The notes beneath the pieces are model-generated. The model was not told the DNA's origin, searched no databases, and saw only the letters and a program-made list of their open reading frames with translations. Shown here in pieces: positions 21,315-30,177 of a DNA stretch of 64,000 nt. Made by a program: the position numbers and the translations under genes. This DNA is from Pseudomonas sp. BCA17 (GTDB lineage Bacteria > Pseudomonadota > Gammaproteobacteria > Pseudomonadales > Pseudomonadaceae), in the NCBI RefSeq assembly GCF_004519405.1, contig NZ_SGWI01000002.1, forward strand, positions 186,001 to 250,000, given 5' to 3'. Position 1 is the stretch's first letter. Every line of letters begins with the position of its first letter.

Positions 21315-22655
21315 ATGTCCACCACTCCCGCGACGGCCAATCCCAAGGTCGGCTTTGTTTCCCTGGGTTGCCCGAAGGCGCTCGTAGACTCCGAGCGCAT
21401 CCTGACGCAACTGCGTATGGAAGGCTATGACGTAGTGTCCACTTATCAGGACGCCGACGTGGTGGTGGTCAATACCTGTGGTTTCATCGACTCGGCCAAG
21501 GCTGAGTCCCTGGAAGTGATCGGCGAAGCCATCAAGGAAAACGGCAAGGTTATCGTGACCGGCTGCATGGGCGTGGAAGAGGGCAACATCCGCAACGTGC
21601 ACCCAAGCGTACTGGCCGTGACCGGCCCGCAGCAGTACGAGCAGGTGGTCAATGCCGTGCACGAAGTGGTGCCGCCCCGCCAGGACCACAACCCGCTGAT
21701 CGACCTGGTGCCGCCGCAAGGCATCAAGCTCACTCCGCGCCACTACGCCTACCTGAAGATTTCCGAGGGCTGCAACCACAGCTGCAGCTTCTGCATCATC
21801 CCCTCGATGCGCGGCAAGCTGGTCAGCCGCCCGGTGGGCGACGTACTCGACGAAGCCCAGCGCCTGGTCAAATCCGGCGTGAAAGAGCTGTTGGTGATCT
21901 CCCAGGACACCAGCGCCTACGGCGTCGACGTGAAATACCGCACCGGTTTCTGGAACGGTGCGCCGGTCAAAACCCGCATGACCGAACTGTGCGAAGCCCT
22001 CAGCAGCCTGGGCGTGTGGGTGCGCCTGCACTACGTTTACCCGTACCCGCACGTCGACGAACTGATCCCATTGATGGCCGCCGGAAAAATCCTGCCGTAC
22101 CTGGACATCCCGTTCCAGCACGCCAGCCCGAAAGTACTCAAGGCGATGAAACGCCCGGCCTTCGAAGACAAGACCCTAGCGCGCATCAAGAACTGGCGCC
22201 AGATCTGCCCTGAACTGATCATCCGCTCCACTTTCATCGTCGGCTTCCCTGGCGAAACCGAAGAGGACTTCCAGTACCTGCTGGACTGGTTGACTGAAGC
22301 GCAGCTGGACCGCGTCGGTTGCTTCCAGTACTCGCCGGTCGAGGGTGCCCCGGCCAACCTGCTGGACCTGGCCGTGGTGCCGGATGACGTCAAGCAGGAC
22401 CGTTGGGAGCGCTTCATGGCACATCAACAGGCCATCAGCTCGGCGCGCCTGCAACTGCGCATAGGCAAGGAAATCGAAGTACTGATCGACGAAGTCGACG
22501 AACAAGGCGCGGTAGGCCGTTGCTTCTTCGATGCGCCCGAGATCGACGGTAACGTATTTATCGACGATGCCAGCGGTTTGAAACCGGGCGACAAGGTCTG
22601 GTGCACCGTGACCGACGCCGACGAATACGATTTGTGGGCTGAAAAGCGCGACTGA
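21315..22655 (+). CDS. rimO: RimO, ribosomal protein S12 methylthiotransferase
   Basis: The 446-residue radical-SAM enzyme adds a methylthio group to Asp88 of S12. An N-terminal UPF0004 domain binds one Fe-S cluster ([32 protein letters not shown]). The radical-SAM CxxxCxxC is in [20 protein letters not shown], and a C-terminal TRAM domain ends the protein. Promoter-proximal sequence carries the right copy of the direct repeat. It ends in a strong terminator. Confidence 0.97.
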   Translation: MSTTPATANPKVGFVSLGCPKALVDSERILTQLRMEGYDVVSTYQDADVVVVNTCGFIDSAKAESLEVIGEAIKENGKVIVTGCMGVEEGNIRNVHPSVLAVTGPQQYEQVVNAVHEVVPPRQDHNPLIDLVPPQGIKLTPRHYAYLKISEGCNHSCSFCIIPSMRGKLVSRPVGDVLDEAQRLVKSGVKELLVISQDTSAYGVDVKYRTGFWNGAPVKTRMTELCEALSSLGVWVRLHYVYPYPHVDELIPLMAAGKILPYLDIPFQHASPKVLKAMKRPAFEDKTLARIKNWRQICPELIIRSTFIVGFPGETEEDFQYLLDWLTEAQLDRVGCFQYSPVEGAPANLLDLAVVPDDVKQDRWERFMAHQQAISSARLQLRIGKEIEVLIDEVDEQGAVGRCFFDAPEIDGNVFIDDASGLKPGDKVWCTVTDADEYDLWAEKRD

Positions 22656-22678
22656 TCAGCGTCTTCGAAATATTTTGA

Positions 22679-22715
22679 AAAAGCCCCGCCTCTGGACAAG
22701 ATGCGGGGCTTTTTT
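22679..22715 (+). terminator. Intrinsic terminator of rimO
   Basis: AAGCCCCGC pairs with GCGGGGCTT across a 13-base loop and is followed by six T. Confidence 0.9.
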
Positions 22716-22765
22716 AGGTCTATCGTTTGCCCATCGACGCCGATCATCGGCAAGGGGCAGCGGGC

Positions 22766-23239
22766 ATGCGTCAGCATTCGGTTATCCACACACCCAAAAG
22801 CAGCGACTACACACACCTGGCGCAGATCTGGGAAGACTCGGTGCGAGCGACCCACGATTTCCTGCCGGACAGTTACATCGTATTACTCAAGGAACTGGTG
22901 CTGACGCGCTACCTCGACTCGGTGATGCTGATCTGCACCAAAGACCTGCGCCAACGCATCACCGGGTTTGCCGGAGTGGCGTGCGGCAAGGTCGAGATGC
23001 TGTTTATCGCCCCCCAGCACCGCGGCCAGGGCCTGGGCCGCCAGCTGTTGCAATATGCGGTCGAACACCTGAATGCCGACGAATTGGACGTCAACGAGCA
23101 GAACCCGCAGGCCCTGGGCTTTTACTTCAAACAAGGGTTCGAGGTGATCGGACGTGCAGAGCATGATGGCCTGGGCCAGCCGTATCCTTTGCTGCGCATG
23201 CGTTTGCGTCAGGTGCAGCAACAAGCGCAGCAAGGCTAA
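22766..23239 (+). CDS. GNAT N-acetyltransferase, YjaB-like
   Basis: The 157-residue GNAT fold has the acetyl-CoA loop (IAPQHRGQGLGRQLL, motif A). Residues matching E. coli YjaB are visible: WEDSVRATHDFL near the start, DVNEQNPQALGFYFKQGFEVIGRAEHDGLGQPYPLL near the end. The start MRQHSVIHTP follows an AAGGGG; an in-frame upstream ATG at 22727 lies very close to the rimO terminator. The substrate is unknown. Confidence 0.85.
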   Translation: MRQHSVIHTPKSSDYTHLAQIWEDSVRATHDFLPDSYIVLLKELVLTRYLDSVMLICTKDLRQRITGFAGVACGKVEMLFIAPQHRGQGLGRQLLQYAVEHLNADELDVNEQNPQALGFYFKQGFEVIGRAEHDGLGQPYPLLRMRLRQVQQQAQQG

Positions 23240-23310
23240 ATGAAATGGAGCCGGGATTAACCGCGCCCACACAGGTACAATAGCCGCCCCCTTTTGTTAC
23301 GGCCCTTGTC

Positions 23311-24021
23311 ATGACTGACCCCATACGCCTCTCCAAACGCCTTATCGAACTGGTCGGTTGCTCCCGTCGGGAGGCTGAACTGTTTATCGAAGGCGGCTGG
23401 GTCTCGGTGGACGGTGAAGTGATCGACGAACCGCAGTTCAAGGTCACCACCCAAAAGGTCGAACTCGACCCCGAGGCCAAGGCCACCGCCCCGGAGCCGG
23501 TAACCATCCTGCTGCACGCCCCTGCCGGCGTGGACACCGAGACGGCCATGGCTTCGATCAGCGCCGAAACCTTGTCAGACGAACACCGCTTCGGCAAACG
23601 CCCGCTCAAGGGCCACTTCCTGCGCCTGAGCGCCAGCGCCGACCTGCAAGCCAAGGCCAGCGGCCTGCTGGTGTTTACCCAGGACTGGAAGATTCTGCGC
23701 AAGTTGACCGCCGATGCCGCCAAGATCGAGCAGGAATATGTGGTGGAGGTCGAAGGCGACATGGCTGCCCATGGCCTTAACCGCCTGAACCACGGCCTGA
23801 CTTACAAAGGCAAAGAACTGCCAGCGGTCAAAGCCAGCTGGCAGAACGAAAACCGCTTGCGTTTTGCAATGAAAAACCCGCAACCGGGCGTGATTGCACT
23901 GTTCTGCGAAGCGGTCGGCTTGAAAGTCATCGCCATCCGGCGCATCCGCATCGGCGGTGTGTCCATCGGCAAAGTGCCGGTGGGCCAATGGCGTTACCTG
24001 TCCGGCAAAGAGAAGTTCTAA
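23311..24021 (+). CDS. S4-domain pseudouridine-synthase-like protein with atypical catalytic loop
   Basis: The 236-residue protein starts with an S4 RNA-binding domain (LSKRLIELVGCSRREAELFIEGGWVSVDGEVIDEP, residues 5-40) and continues with a RsuA/RluF-like fold (EQEYVVEVEGD, GLKVIAIRRIRIGGV). The active-site loop expected as GRLDxxTxGLL reads LSASADLQAKASGLLVFT. The only nearby Asp (in ASAD) is two residues further from GLL than in the canonical enzyme, and the Thr is absent. It may be inactive or may use a shifted loop. Named by fold, not by proven activity. Confidence 0.75.
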   Translation: MTDPIRLSKRLIELVGCSRREAELFIEGGWVSVDGEVIDEPQFKVTTQKVELDPEAKATAPEPVTILLHAPAGVDTETAMASISAETLSDEHRFGKRPLKGHFLRLSASADLQAKASGLLVFTQDWKILRKLTADAAKIEQEYVVEVEGDMAAHGLNRLNHGLTYKGKELPAVKASWQNENRLRFAMKNPQPGVIALFCEAVGLKVIAIRRIRIGGVSIGKVPVGQWRYLSGKEKF

Positions 24022-24091
24022 GCCGTCGCCCCCTTTCTCGACATCGCCCCATGGCGGCGATGTCCTCAGTTGAATACCAGGATTGCCTACC

Positions 24092-24553
24092 ATGATTCAC
24101 AACGACGTACTGCGCAGCGTGCGCTACATGCTCGACATCAGTGACAACAAGATGGTCGAGATCATCAAGCTCGGCGGCATGGACGTGACCAAGGACGATT
24201 TGCTGACCTACCTCAAGAAGGACGAGGAAGAAGGCTTTGTGTTCTGCCCGGACGACGTCATGGCTCACTTCCTTGACGGCCTGGTGATCTTCAAGCGCGG
24301 CAAGGACGAAAGCCGTCCGCCGCAGCCAATCGAAACCCCGGTGACCAACAACATCATCCTTAAGAAACTGCGCGTGGCCTTCGAATTGAAGGAAGACGAT
24401 ATGCACGCGATTCTCAAGTCCGCCGAGTTCCCGGTGTCCAAACCGGAGCTGAGCGCACTGTTCCGCAAGTTCGGCCACACCAACTACCGCCCGTGCGGCG
24501 ACCAGTTGCTGCGTAACTTCCTCAAGGGCCTGACGCTGCGCGTCAGAGCTTAA
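24092..24553 (+). CDS. DUF1456 protein (YehS-like)
   Basis: The 153-residue protein consists of two copies of the DUF1456 repeat. One starts MIHNDVLRSVRYMLDISDNKMVEIIKLGG, the second NNIILKKLRVAFELKEDDMHAILKSAEF. Each ends with a similar hydrophobic FLDGLVIFKRG / FLKGLTLRVR motif. The function is unknown. The ATG at 24092 has AGGA 11 bases upstream. Confidence 0.88.
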   Translation: MIHNDVLRSVRYMLDISDNKMVEIIKLGGMDVTKDDLLTYLKKDEEEGFVFCPDDVMAHFLDGLVIFKRGKDESRPPQPIETPVTNNIILKKLRVAFELKEDDMHAILKSAEFPVSKPELSALFRKFGHTNYRPCGDQLLRNFLKGLTLRVRA

Positions 24554-24614
24554 GGCAGCCATAGCCACAAGCTGCTAGTCAAAAGCTTGCGGCTTGTAAC
24601 TTGAGGCTCCAGAA
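24554..24614. repeat. Short inverted repeat of the AGCTTGCGGCTTGT type
   Basis: ACAAGCTGC near 24568 pairs imperfectly with GCGGCTTGT near 24590, forming a small hairpin between DUF1456 and trmO. The motif resembles a common intergenic repeat in Pseudomonas genomes; a role as a weak terminator is possible. Confidence 0.4.
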
Positions 24615-25310
24615 ATGGCCTACAACGTCTCCCCCGTCGGTTTTGTGCGCTCCTGCTTCAAGGAGAAGTTCGCCATCCCGCGCCAACCGCAACTGGCGCC
24701 AGCCGCCCGTGGCGTGCTGGAGTTGGTGGCACCGTTTGACGGCGGTGAGGCGGTGCAGGGCCTGGAACAGGTCAGCCATGTGTGGCTGCTGTTCCTGTTC
24801 CATCAGGCCCTGGAAGACAAGCCACGCCTGAAAGTTCGTCCACCGCGCCTGGGCGGCAACACGTCCATGGGTGTGTTTGCCACCCGCGCGACTCACCGGC
24901 CGAACGGCATCGGCCAATCGGTGGTGAAGCTGGACAAAGTGGAGCCGGGCCGGCTATGGATTTCCGGAATTGATCTACTGGATGGCACGCCGGTATTGGA
25001 TATCAAACCCTACGTACCGTACGCCGACATCATCGACACGGCCACCAACAGCATCGCCAGCGCGGCGCCGCAGTTGATTGGCGTGCAGTGGCTCAAGACT
25101 GCGCTGCAACAGGCACAAGAGCATGCCCAGCGCCTGGAAGAGCCGCTGGTTGAGTTGATCGAGCAATGTCTGGCACAGGATCCGCGGCCGGCGTATCAAG
25201 TGCCGACGTCGGAACGGGAATACGGGGCGCAGTTCTGGGATGTGGATGTGCGCTGGCACTATCCCGAGCCCGGGATGATTTGTGTGTTGGAAGTGGTTGC
25301 CGCGCAGTAA
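24615..25310 (+). CDS. trmO: TrmO (TsaA/YaeB-like) tRNA t6A37 N6-methyltransferase
   Basis: The 231-residue protein has the TsaA beta-barrel (GFVRSCFKEKFAIPRQPQLAPAARGVLEL ... LEQVSHVWLLFLFHQ) with the SAM-site motif FATRATHRPNGIGQSVVKL and LLDGTPVLDIKPYVPYAD. It methylates N6-threonylcarbamoyladenosine at position 37 of some tRNAs. It converges on fpr and shares a bidirectional terminator with it. Confidence 0.93.
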   Translation: MAYNVSPVGFVRSCFKEKFAIPRQPQLAPAARGVLELVAPFDGGEAVQGLEQVSHVWLLFLFHQALEDKPRLKVRPPRLGGNTSMGVFATRATHRPNGIGQSVVKLDKVEPGRLWISGIDLLDGTPVLDIKPYVPYADIIDTATNSIASAAPQLIGVQWLKTALQQAQEHAQRLEEPLVELIEQCLAQDPRPAYQVPTSEREYGAQFWDVDVRWHYPEPGMICVLEVVAAQ

Positions 25311-25321
25311 ATCGCAGCCAT

Positions 25322-25361
25322 AAAAAAACCGCGCGCCCCTTCGGGCTGCGCGGTTTTTTTT
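25322..25361. terminator. Bidirectional terminator, trmO / fpr
   Basis: AACCGCGC pairs with GCGCGGTT; the loop contains GCCCCTTCGGGC, itself a hairpin. Seven A precede and eight T follow, so both strands can terminate. Confidence 0.92.
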
Positions 25362-25368
25362 GCGCCGC

Positions 25369-26148
25369 TTATTTCTCGACGAACGCACGCTCGATCAGGT
25401 AATCACCCGGCTCACGCATGCGTGGCGAAACTTTCAGGCCGAAGCTGTTCAGCACTTCACTGGTTTCATCCAACATGCTTGGGCTGCCGCACAGCATGGC
25501 GCGGTCGTCTTCAGGGTTGATCGGTGGCAGGCCGATGTCGCGGAACAGCTTACCGCTGCGCATCAGGTCGGTCAGGCGGCCTTCGTTTTCGAACGGCTCG
25601 CGGGTCACGGTCGGGTAGTAGATCAACTTGTCACGCAGCGCCTCACCGAAAAACTCGTTCTGCGGCAGGTGCTCGGTGATGAACTCGCGGTAGGCGACTT
25701 CGTTGACGTAACGCACGCCGTGGCACAGGATCACTTTTTCGAAACGCTCGTAGGTTTCCGGGTCCTGGATCACGCTCATGAACGGAGCCAGACCCGTACC
25801 CGTGCTGAGCAGGTACAGATGCTTGCCCGGCTTCAAATCGTCAAGCACCAGGGTGCCTGTCGGTTTTTTGCTGATGATGATCTCGTCGCCTTCCTTCAAG
25901 TGCTGCAATTGGGAAGTCAGCGGGCCATCGGGCACTTTGATGCTGAAGAATTCCAGATGCTCTTCCCAGTTCGGGCTGGCAATGGAGTAAGCACGCATGA
26001 GTGGGCGGCCGTTGGGCTGTTGCAGGCCGATCATCACGAACTGACCGTTCTCGAAGCGCAAGCCCGGATCGCGGGTGCACTTGAAGCTGAACAGAGTGTC
26101 GTTCCAGTGATGAACACTGAGGACACGCTCGTGGTTCATGTTGCTCAT
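25369..26148 (-). CDS. fpr: Ferredoxin/flavodoxin-NADP+ reductase
   Basis: The 259-residue FAD enzyme passes electrons between NADPH and ferredoxin or flavodoxin. The FAD site is RAYSIASPNWEEHLEFFSIKVPDGPLTS and the NADP domain starts LLSTGTGLAPFMSVI, with CGSPSML further on. It ends YLIERAFVEK, as in other bacterial subclass I Fpr proteins. It is divergent from a LysR gene that corresponds to FinR, the known activator of fpr in Pseudomonas under oxidative stress. Confidence 0.95.
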   Translation of the reverse strand: MSNMNHERVLSVHHWNDTLFSFKCTRDPGLRFENGQFVMIGLQQPNGRPLMRAYSIASPNWEEHLEFFSIKVPDGPLTSQLQHLKEGDEIIISKKPTGTLVLDDLKPGKHLYLLSTGTGLAPFMSVIQDPETYERFEKVILCHGVRYVNEVAYREFITEHLPQNEFFGEALRDKLIYYPTVTREPFENEGRLTDLMRSGKLFRDIGLPPINPEDDRAMLCGSPSMLDETSEVLNSFGLKVSPRMREPGDYLIERAFVEK

Positions 26149-26247
26149 GTACGGGGAACTCCTGGAGATGGATCTGCACCGAAAGATAGATGCGCAATTG
26201 CACCGTATTCTAATGGCGGCGACAATATCTGTTAACTGGATTATTAA

Positions 26248-26260
26248 GATAAGGGTTATC
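26248..26260. promoter_or_regulatory. Candidate FinR operator
   Basis: GATAAGGGTTATC is an interrupted palindrome (GATAA/TTATC) in the 124-base gap between fpr and finR, 13 bases before the finR start. It has the T-N11-A form bound by LysR regulators. The assignment is by position and symmetry only. Confidence 0.4.
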
Positions 26261-26272
26261 GGTTATATCGAT

Positions 26273-27199
26273 ATGCGATTTACTCTCCGTCAACTGCAAG
26301 TCTTCGTTGCCGTCGCCCAGCAGGAAAGCGTCTCGCGCGCTGCTGGCCTTCTGGCCTTATCTCAATCCGCCGCCAGCACTTCGATTACCGAGCTGGAGCG
26401 TCAATCCAGCTGCCAATTATTCGACCGCGCCGGTAAGCGCTTGAGCCTCAACGCCCTCGGGCATCAGCTATTGCCCCAGGCCGTCGCGCTTCTGGACCAG
26501 GCCAAGGAGATCGAAGACCTGCTCAACGGCAAGTCCGGTTTCGGCTCCCTGGCGGTTGGTGCCACCCTGACCATCGGCAATTACCTGGCCACACTGCTGA
26601 TCGGCAGCTTCATGCAGCAACACCCCGAGAGCCAGGTGAAACTGCACGTGCAGAACACTGCACATATCGTGCATCAGGTAGCGCACTACGAAATTGACCT
26701 GGGTCTAATCGAGGGCGATTGCAGCCACCCGGACATCGAGGTGCAAACCTGGGTGGAAGATGAGTTGGTGGTGTTTTGCGCACCGCAACATCACCTGGCC
26801 AGGCAGGGCATGGCGACCATGGAAGAGCTGACCCATGAAGCGTGGATCTTGCGTGAGCAAGGTTCGGGCACACGCCTGACGTTTGACCAAGCCATGCGCC
26901 ATCACCGCAGCGCGCTGAATATCCGCCTGGAGCTGGAACATACCGAGGCGATCAAACGGGCGGTGGAGTCCGGGTTGGGAATTGGCTGTATCTCCCGGCT
27001 TGCGCTGAGGGATGCATTCCGCCGTGGCAGCCTGGTACCGGTAGAGACCCCGGACCTGGACCTGGCCCGGCAGTTCTACTTCATCTGGCATAAACAGAAG
27101 TACCAGACTTCCGCCATGCGCGAGTTCCTGGAACTGTGCCGCGCCTTCACCGCCGGGGTTCAGCGCAGCGACGAGATCGTACTGCCGAACATAGCCTGA
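26273..27199 (+). CDS. finR: LysR-type regulator FinR
   Basis: The 308-residue protein has a LysR HTH (MRFTLRQLQVFVAVAQQESVSRAAGLLALSQSAASTSITELE) and a substrate-binding-like co-inducer domain. In Pseudomonas the gene divergent from fpr is finR, which activates fpr in response to superoxide and nitrosative stress. I start it at ATG 26273 because the HTH begins there; the open frame upstream covers the fpr promoter. Confidence 0.88.
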   Translation: MRFTLRQLQVFVAVAQQESVSRAAGLLALSQSAASTSITELERQSSCQLFDRAGKRLSLNALGHQLLPQAVALLDQAKEIEDLLNGKSGFGSLAVGATLTIGNYLATLLIGSFMQQHPESQVKLHVQNTAHIVHQVAHYEIDLGLIEGDCSHPDIEVQTWVEDELVVFCAPQHHLARQGMATMEELTHEAWILREQGSGTRLTFDQAMRHHRSALNIRLELEHTEAIKRAVESGLGIGCISRLALRDAFRRGSLVPVETPDLDLARQFYFIWHKQKYQTSAMREFLELCRAFTAGVQRSDEIVLPNIA

Positions 27200-27202
27200 T
27201 CC

Positions 27203-27565
27203 TTAGATCAGGATCACGGCCCACACCAGGGTGATCATGGTCAGCGCCACAAATTGCGCGGCGCTGCCCATATCCTTGGCGTTTTTCGACAAGGGGTGAC
27301 GATCCAGGGAAATCCGGTCAATGGCGGCTTCCACCGCCGAGTTGAGCAATTCGACGATCAACGCCAGCAGGCACACAGCGATCAGCAAGGCACGTTCAAC
27401 CCGACTGACATGCAGGAAGAAGCTCAACGGAATCAGGATGACGTTGAGCAGCACCAGTTGGCGGAACGCAGCCTCGCCGGTGAAAGCCGCACGCAGGCCA
27501 TCCAGGGAATAGCCCCCTGCGTTGAAGATACGTTTGATACCGGTTTGACCCTTGAACGGCGACAT
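27203..27565 (-). CDS. dgkA: Diacylglycerol kinase DgkA
   Basis: The 120-residue, three-helix membrane enzyme recycles diacylglycerol to phosphatidate. The family signature ELLNSAVEAAIDRISLDRHPLSKNAKDMGSAAQ is complete. The start is MSPFKGQTGIKRIFNAGGYS. It converges on finR with only three bases between the stop codons. It lies 75 bases downstream of erdR, the same order as PA3603-PA3604. Confidence 0.95.
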   Translation of the reverse strand: MSPFKGQTGIKRIFNAGGYSLDGLRAAFTGEAAFRQLVLLNVILIPLSFFLHVSRVERALLIAVCLLALIVELLNSAVEAAIDRISLDRHPLSKNAKDMGSAAQFVALTMITLVWAVILI

Positions 27566-27640
27566 AGATATAGGCAACTGAACCAAAGAAGTGGGGAAAC
27601 TAGAGCACGCAAAGTCAAAAAAGCGTGAATAGGTTACATC

Positions 27641-28291
27641 TTAATGCTGTGAAATTGACTCAAGTTGTTGCAAGAGCAACGCCGCCTGGGTGCGCGTGCG
27701 CACGCCCAGCTTGCGAAAGATTGCAGTTACGTGAGCCTTGATGGTCGCTTCCGACACATTCAACTCGTAGGCAATCTGTTTGTTCAACAGACCTTCGCAA
27801 ACCATGGTCAGCACCCGGAACTGCTGGGGTGTCAGGCTGGCCAAGCCATCACGTGCGGCTTTAGCTTCGTCGGATACGTTGATCTCTTCAAACGCTTGTG
27901 GCGGCCAGGACACATCGCCATCAAGCACCTTGCGCACCGCGGCCTGGATCTCTTCCATGGCACTGGACTTGGGAATGAACCCGCTGGCACCGAACTCCTT
28001 GGAGCGCACCACCACATCGGCTTCTTCCTGGGCGGACACCATGACCACCGGGATCTGCGGGTATTGCCCACGCAGCAATACCAAGCCAGAGAAACCATAG
28101 GCACCGGGCATGTTCAGATCGAGCAACACCAGGTCCCAGTCGGATTTTTCGGTAAGGCGGGATTCCAGCTCGGCAATGCTGGCCACTTCGACCAGCCGGA
28201 CATCGGGGCCAAGGCCCAGGGTTACGGCCTGATGCAGTGCACTGCGAAACAGCGGATGGTCATCGGCTATCAGGATTTCGTATGTGGCCAT
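27641..28291 (-). CDS. erdR: ErdR-like LuxR/NarL-type response regulator
   Basis: The 216-residue protein has a receiver domain (D10/D11, phospho-acceptor D58 in LVLLDLNMPGAYG) and a LuxR-type HTH (LTPQQFRVLTMVCEGLLNKQIAYELNVSEATIKAHVTAIFRKLGV). The position between dgkA and the DTW-domain gene matches PA3604 (erdR), a regulator of ethanol oxidation. No partner kinase is nearby. Confidence 0.85.
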   Translation of the reverse strand: MATYEILIADDHPLFRSALHQAVTLGLGPDVRLVEVASIAELESRLTEKSDWDLVLLDLNMPGAYGFSGLVLLRGQYPQIPVVMVSAQEEADVVVRSKEFGASGFIPKSSAMEEIQAAVRKVLDGDVSWPPQAFEEINVSDEAKAARDGLASLTPQQFRVLTMVCEGLLNKQIAYELNVSEATIKAHVTAIFRKLGVRTRTQAALLLQQLESISQH

Positions 28292-28542
28292 TGGTTAAAT
28301 GATCCTGTTTTTTAAGGGAACCCTGATGGGTTCAGGGTTCGCCAATGCACAAGGCAACGGCCAGACAGCCATCGCCACAGGGCAGGTCCAGCGTCAAGGA
28401 TGCTTGAAACAACGCTGGAAACTCACGGTTACGCCCCAATCGGCGCTCAGCATGCCCAGCGTAGCCTGGGGGGTCAAGCACTGGCCCTGGGGCATTTTAG
28501 CGGGGGATGCGGCTACGGTGCCATCATGCAAACGTCGTCTGG

Positions 28543-29262
28543 TCATACCGCCGGAATATAGGGCGCCAGGCGTGTGTGAACGATGTCTCCCAGGTCCAGG
28601 GGCATCTGGAACTTGGCGGCCAGGTAATGGGTGCTGAATACATCAAGGTAGGCATCCAGCACTTCGCTCGCCGCTTGATCGGCAGCCAGCTCCAGGCACA
28701 GTGCCGCGACCTCTGCGGTACAGAAATGATCATCGCGCTTGGAGCGACGCAGCTTGTAGCGCGATAGCTGTTCCGGGGCAAGGCTCAGCACCGGCAGGTG
28801 TTCCAGATAGGGACTTTTGCGAAACATCTTACGCGCCTCACTCCAAGTGCCGTCCAGCAAGATGAAGAGCGGACGCTTGCCCTCCTCCACCTTGACCTCG
28901 CTGACGACCCGTTCAGGCGCGACGAACTCGCCGGGAAACACGATATACGGTTGCCATTGCGGATCAGCCAGCAACGTGAGCAATTGGGGGTCGACTTCGG
29001 TACGCGACCAGGCGAATGCGGTGGTGTCATCGACCACATCGGCGATCAACCAGCCGGTGTTACTGGGTTTCATTGGCTCGACGTCGTGCATCAGCAGGCA
29101 CATCGCGGACTTGGCCTGCACTTTCGGCCGCCAGGCGCACAGGCAATACTCGGGAATAACCCGGCAGCCGGGGCATCGCTCGGCACGGGAACCGCGATTG
29201 AGGAACGGCCTGACAGCACGTGCCAGACGTTCGGAACGCAGGCGGGAGACGGCGTGGCTCAT
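28543..29262 (-). CDS. DTW-domain tRNA-uridine aminocarboxypropyltransferase
   Basis: The 239-residue protein has the zinc-binding CPGCRVIPEYCLC near residue 34, the family DxTW signature as LLDGTWSEARKM and a conserved tail (RSKRDDHFCTAEVAA). DTW proteins such as E. coli TapT make acp3U in tRNA from SAM. It corresponds by context to PA3605. The 250 bases between it and erdR contain no credible gene. Confidence 0.87.
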   Translation of the reverse strand: MSHAVSRLRSERLARAVRPFLNRGSRAERCPGCRVIPEYCLCAWRPKVQAKSAMCLLMHDVEPMKPSNTGWLIADVVDDTTAFAWSRTEVDPQLLTLLADPQWQPYIVFPGEFVAPERVVSEVKVEEGKRPLFILLDGTWSEARKMFRKSPYLEHLPVLSLAPEQLSRYKLRRSKRDDHFCTAEVAALCLELAADQAASEVLDAYLDVFSTHYLAAKFQMPLDLGDIVHTRLAPYIPAV

Positions 29263-29440
29263 GAAATGCGCCGCGAAGCGGGATAAATCGACACAGGAGA
29301 ACTCGATGAAGGCTTAAGTGGCGGCAGTTTACCAGCGATACGCCTGGCTGTAGTGGCAAGGGCTCACCTATAATTGCGCGCCACTGAACGCACAGCGCAG
29401 TGGCTGGTCTATGCACCAGTAACCGAATCAGGAGAGTTTC

Positions 29441-29881
29441 ATGCTGCGTTCCATGCTGCGCCTTGTCGCCCCATCCGTCGCCCTTGCGTTGGTCTTGCCC
29501 GTGGGCGCCCATGCGGCCTCGCTGCTGGAGGCCCAAATGAACAGGAAGCTGCAAAGCGTCGCGGCCGAAAGCAACAAGGACCTGCCCCGGGAAATCGATG
29601 AAAAAACCCTGGAAGTGGCCTACACCGTTGAAGGCATGCAACTGATCGATCACCTGAGCGTGCAACCTGATCGGGCGCAGCAGATGCGCGATAACCCTAA
29701 AGCCGTGTATTTCCAATTGGGACAAAGCGTGTGCCTGAACGAGGGCTACCGCGAACTGATGGCCAAGGGCGTAGTGATGCGCTACGAAATCACTGAAAAC
29801 AAGACCAACCGCCCCGTGGCGTCGGTCAAGTTCGTAGAAGCCGATTGCCCTGCACCGGCTGCGGCCAAGAAGAAAAAGTAA
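29441..29881 (+). CDS. Exported PA3611-like protein
   Basis: The 146-residue protein has a Sec signal peptide (MLRSMLRLVAPSVALALVLPVGAHA-A, cleavage near 25). The mature part contains two Cys (SVCLNEGYR and EADCPAP), possibly a disulfide, and ends in a Lys-rich tail. It resembles the PA3611 family, described as quorum-sensing-regulated virulence factor; that name comes from P. aeruginosa and does not give a mechanism. AGGAG precedes the ATG. Confidence 0.72.
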   Translation: MLRSMLRLVAPSVALALVLPVGAHAASLLEAQMNRKLQSVAAESNKDLPREIDEKTLEVAYTVEGMQLIDHLSVQPDRAQQMRDNPKAVYFQLGQSVCLNEGYRELMAKGVVMRYEITENKTNRPVASVKFVEADCPAPAAAKKKK

Positions 29882-30177
29882 CCGTCGCCTGCTCTCCGCG
29901 CGCTGCTGTCCAGCGGTGCGCACTTCCCCCTGCTTCAGTTCCCGCCACCCGCTAAACTCCATGCTGAATAACCAATAAGCGGTTGCCAGCCAAGGGTTTT
30001 TCGGCCCATGATCAAGTCATCCCTTCATTTCGTTCGCAGCAGTTTCCCCTGCTGTTCTGTAACATTTTCAGGGCAAAAGAGGCCTGCCTTCCTGCGGCAT
30101 GTCATGACACATGCAGTGTCGTGGCCCCCGACGATACGTTCGTCGACTACCCAGGCCCTGTAAAAAGGAGAAGTTGA

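Noticed and set aside
28299..28637. Plus-strand frame between erdR and the DTW gene
   Set aside because: Overlaps the DTW coding sequence and lacks coding features.
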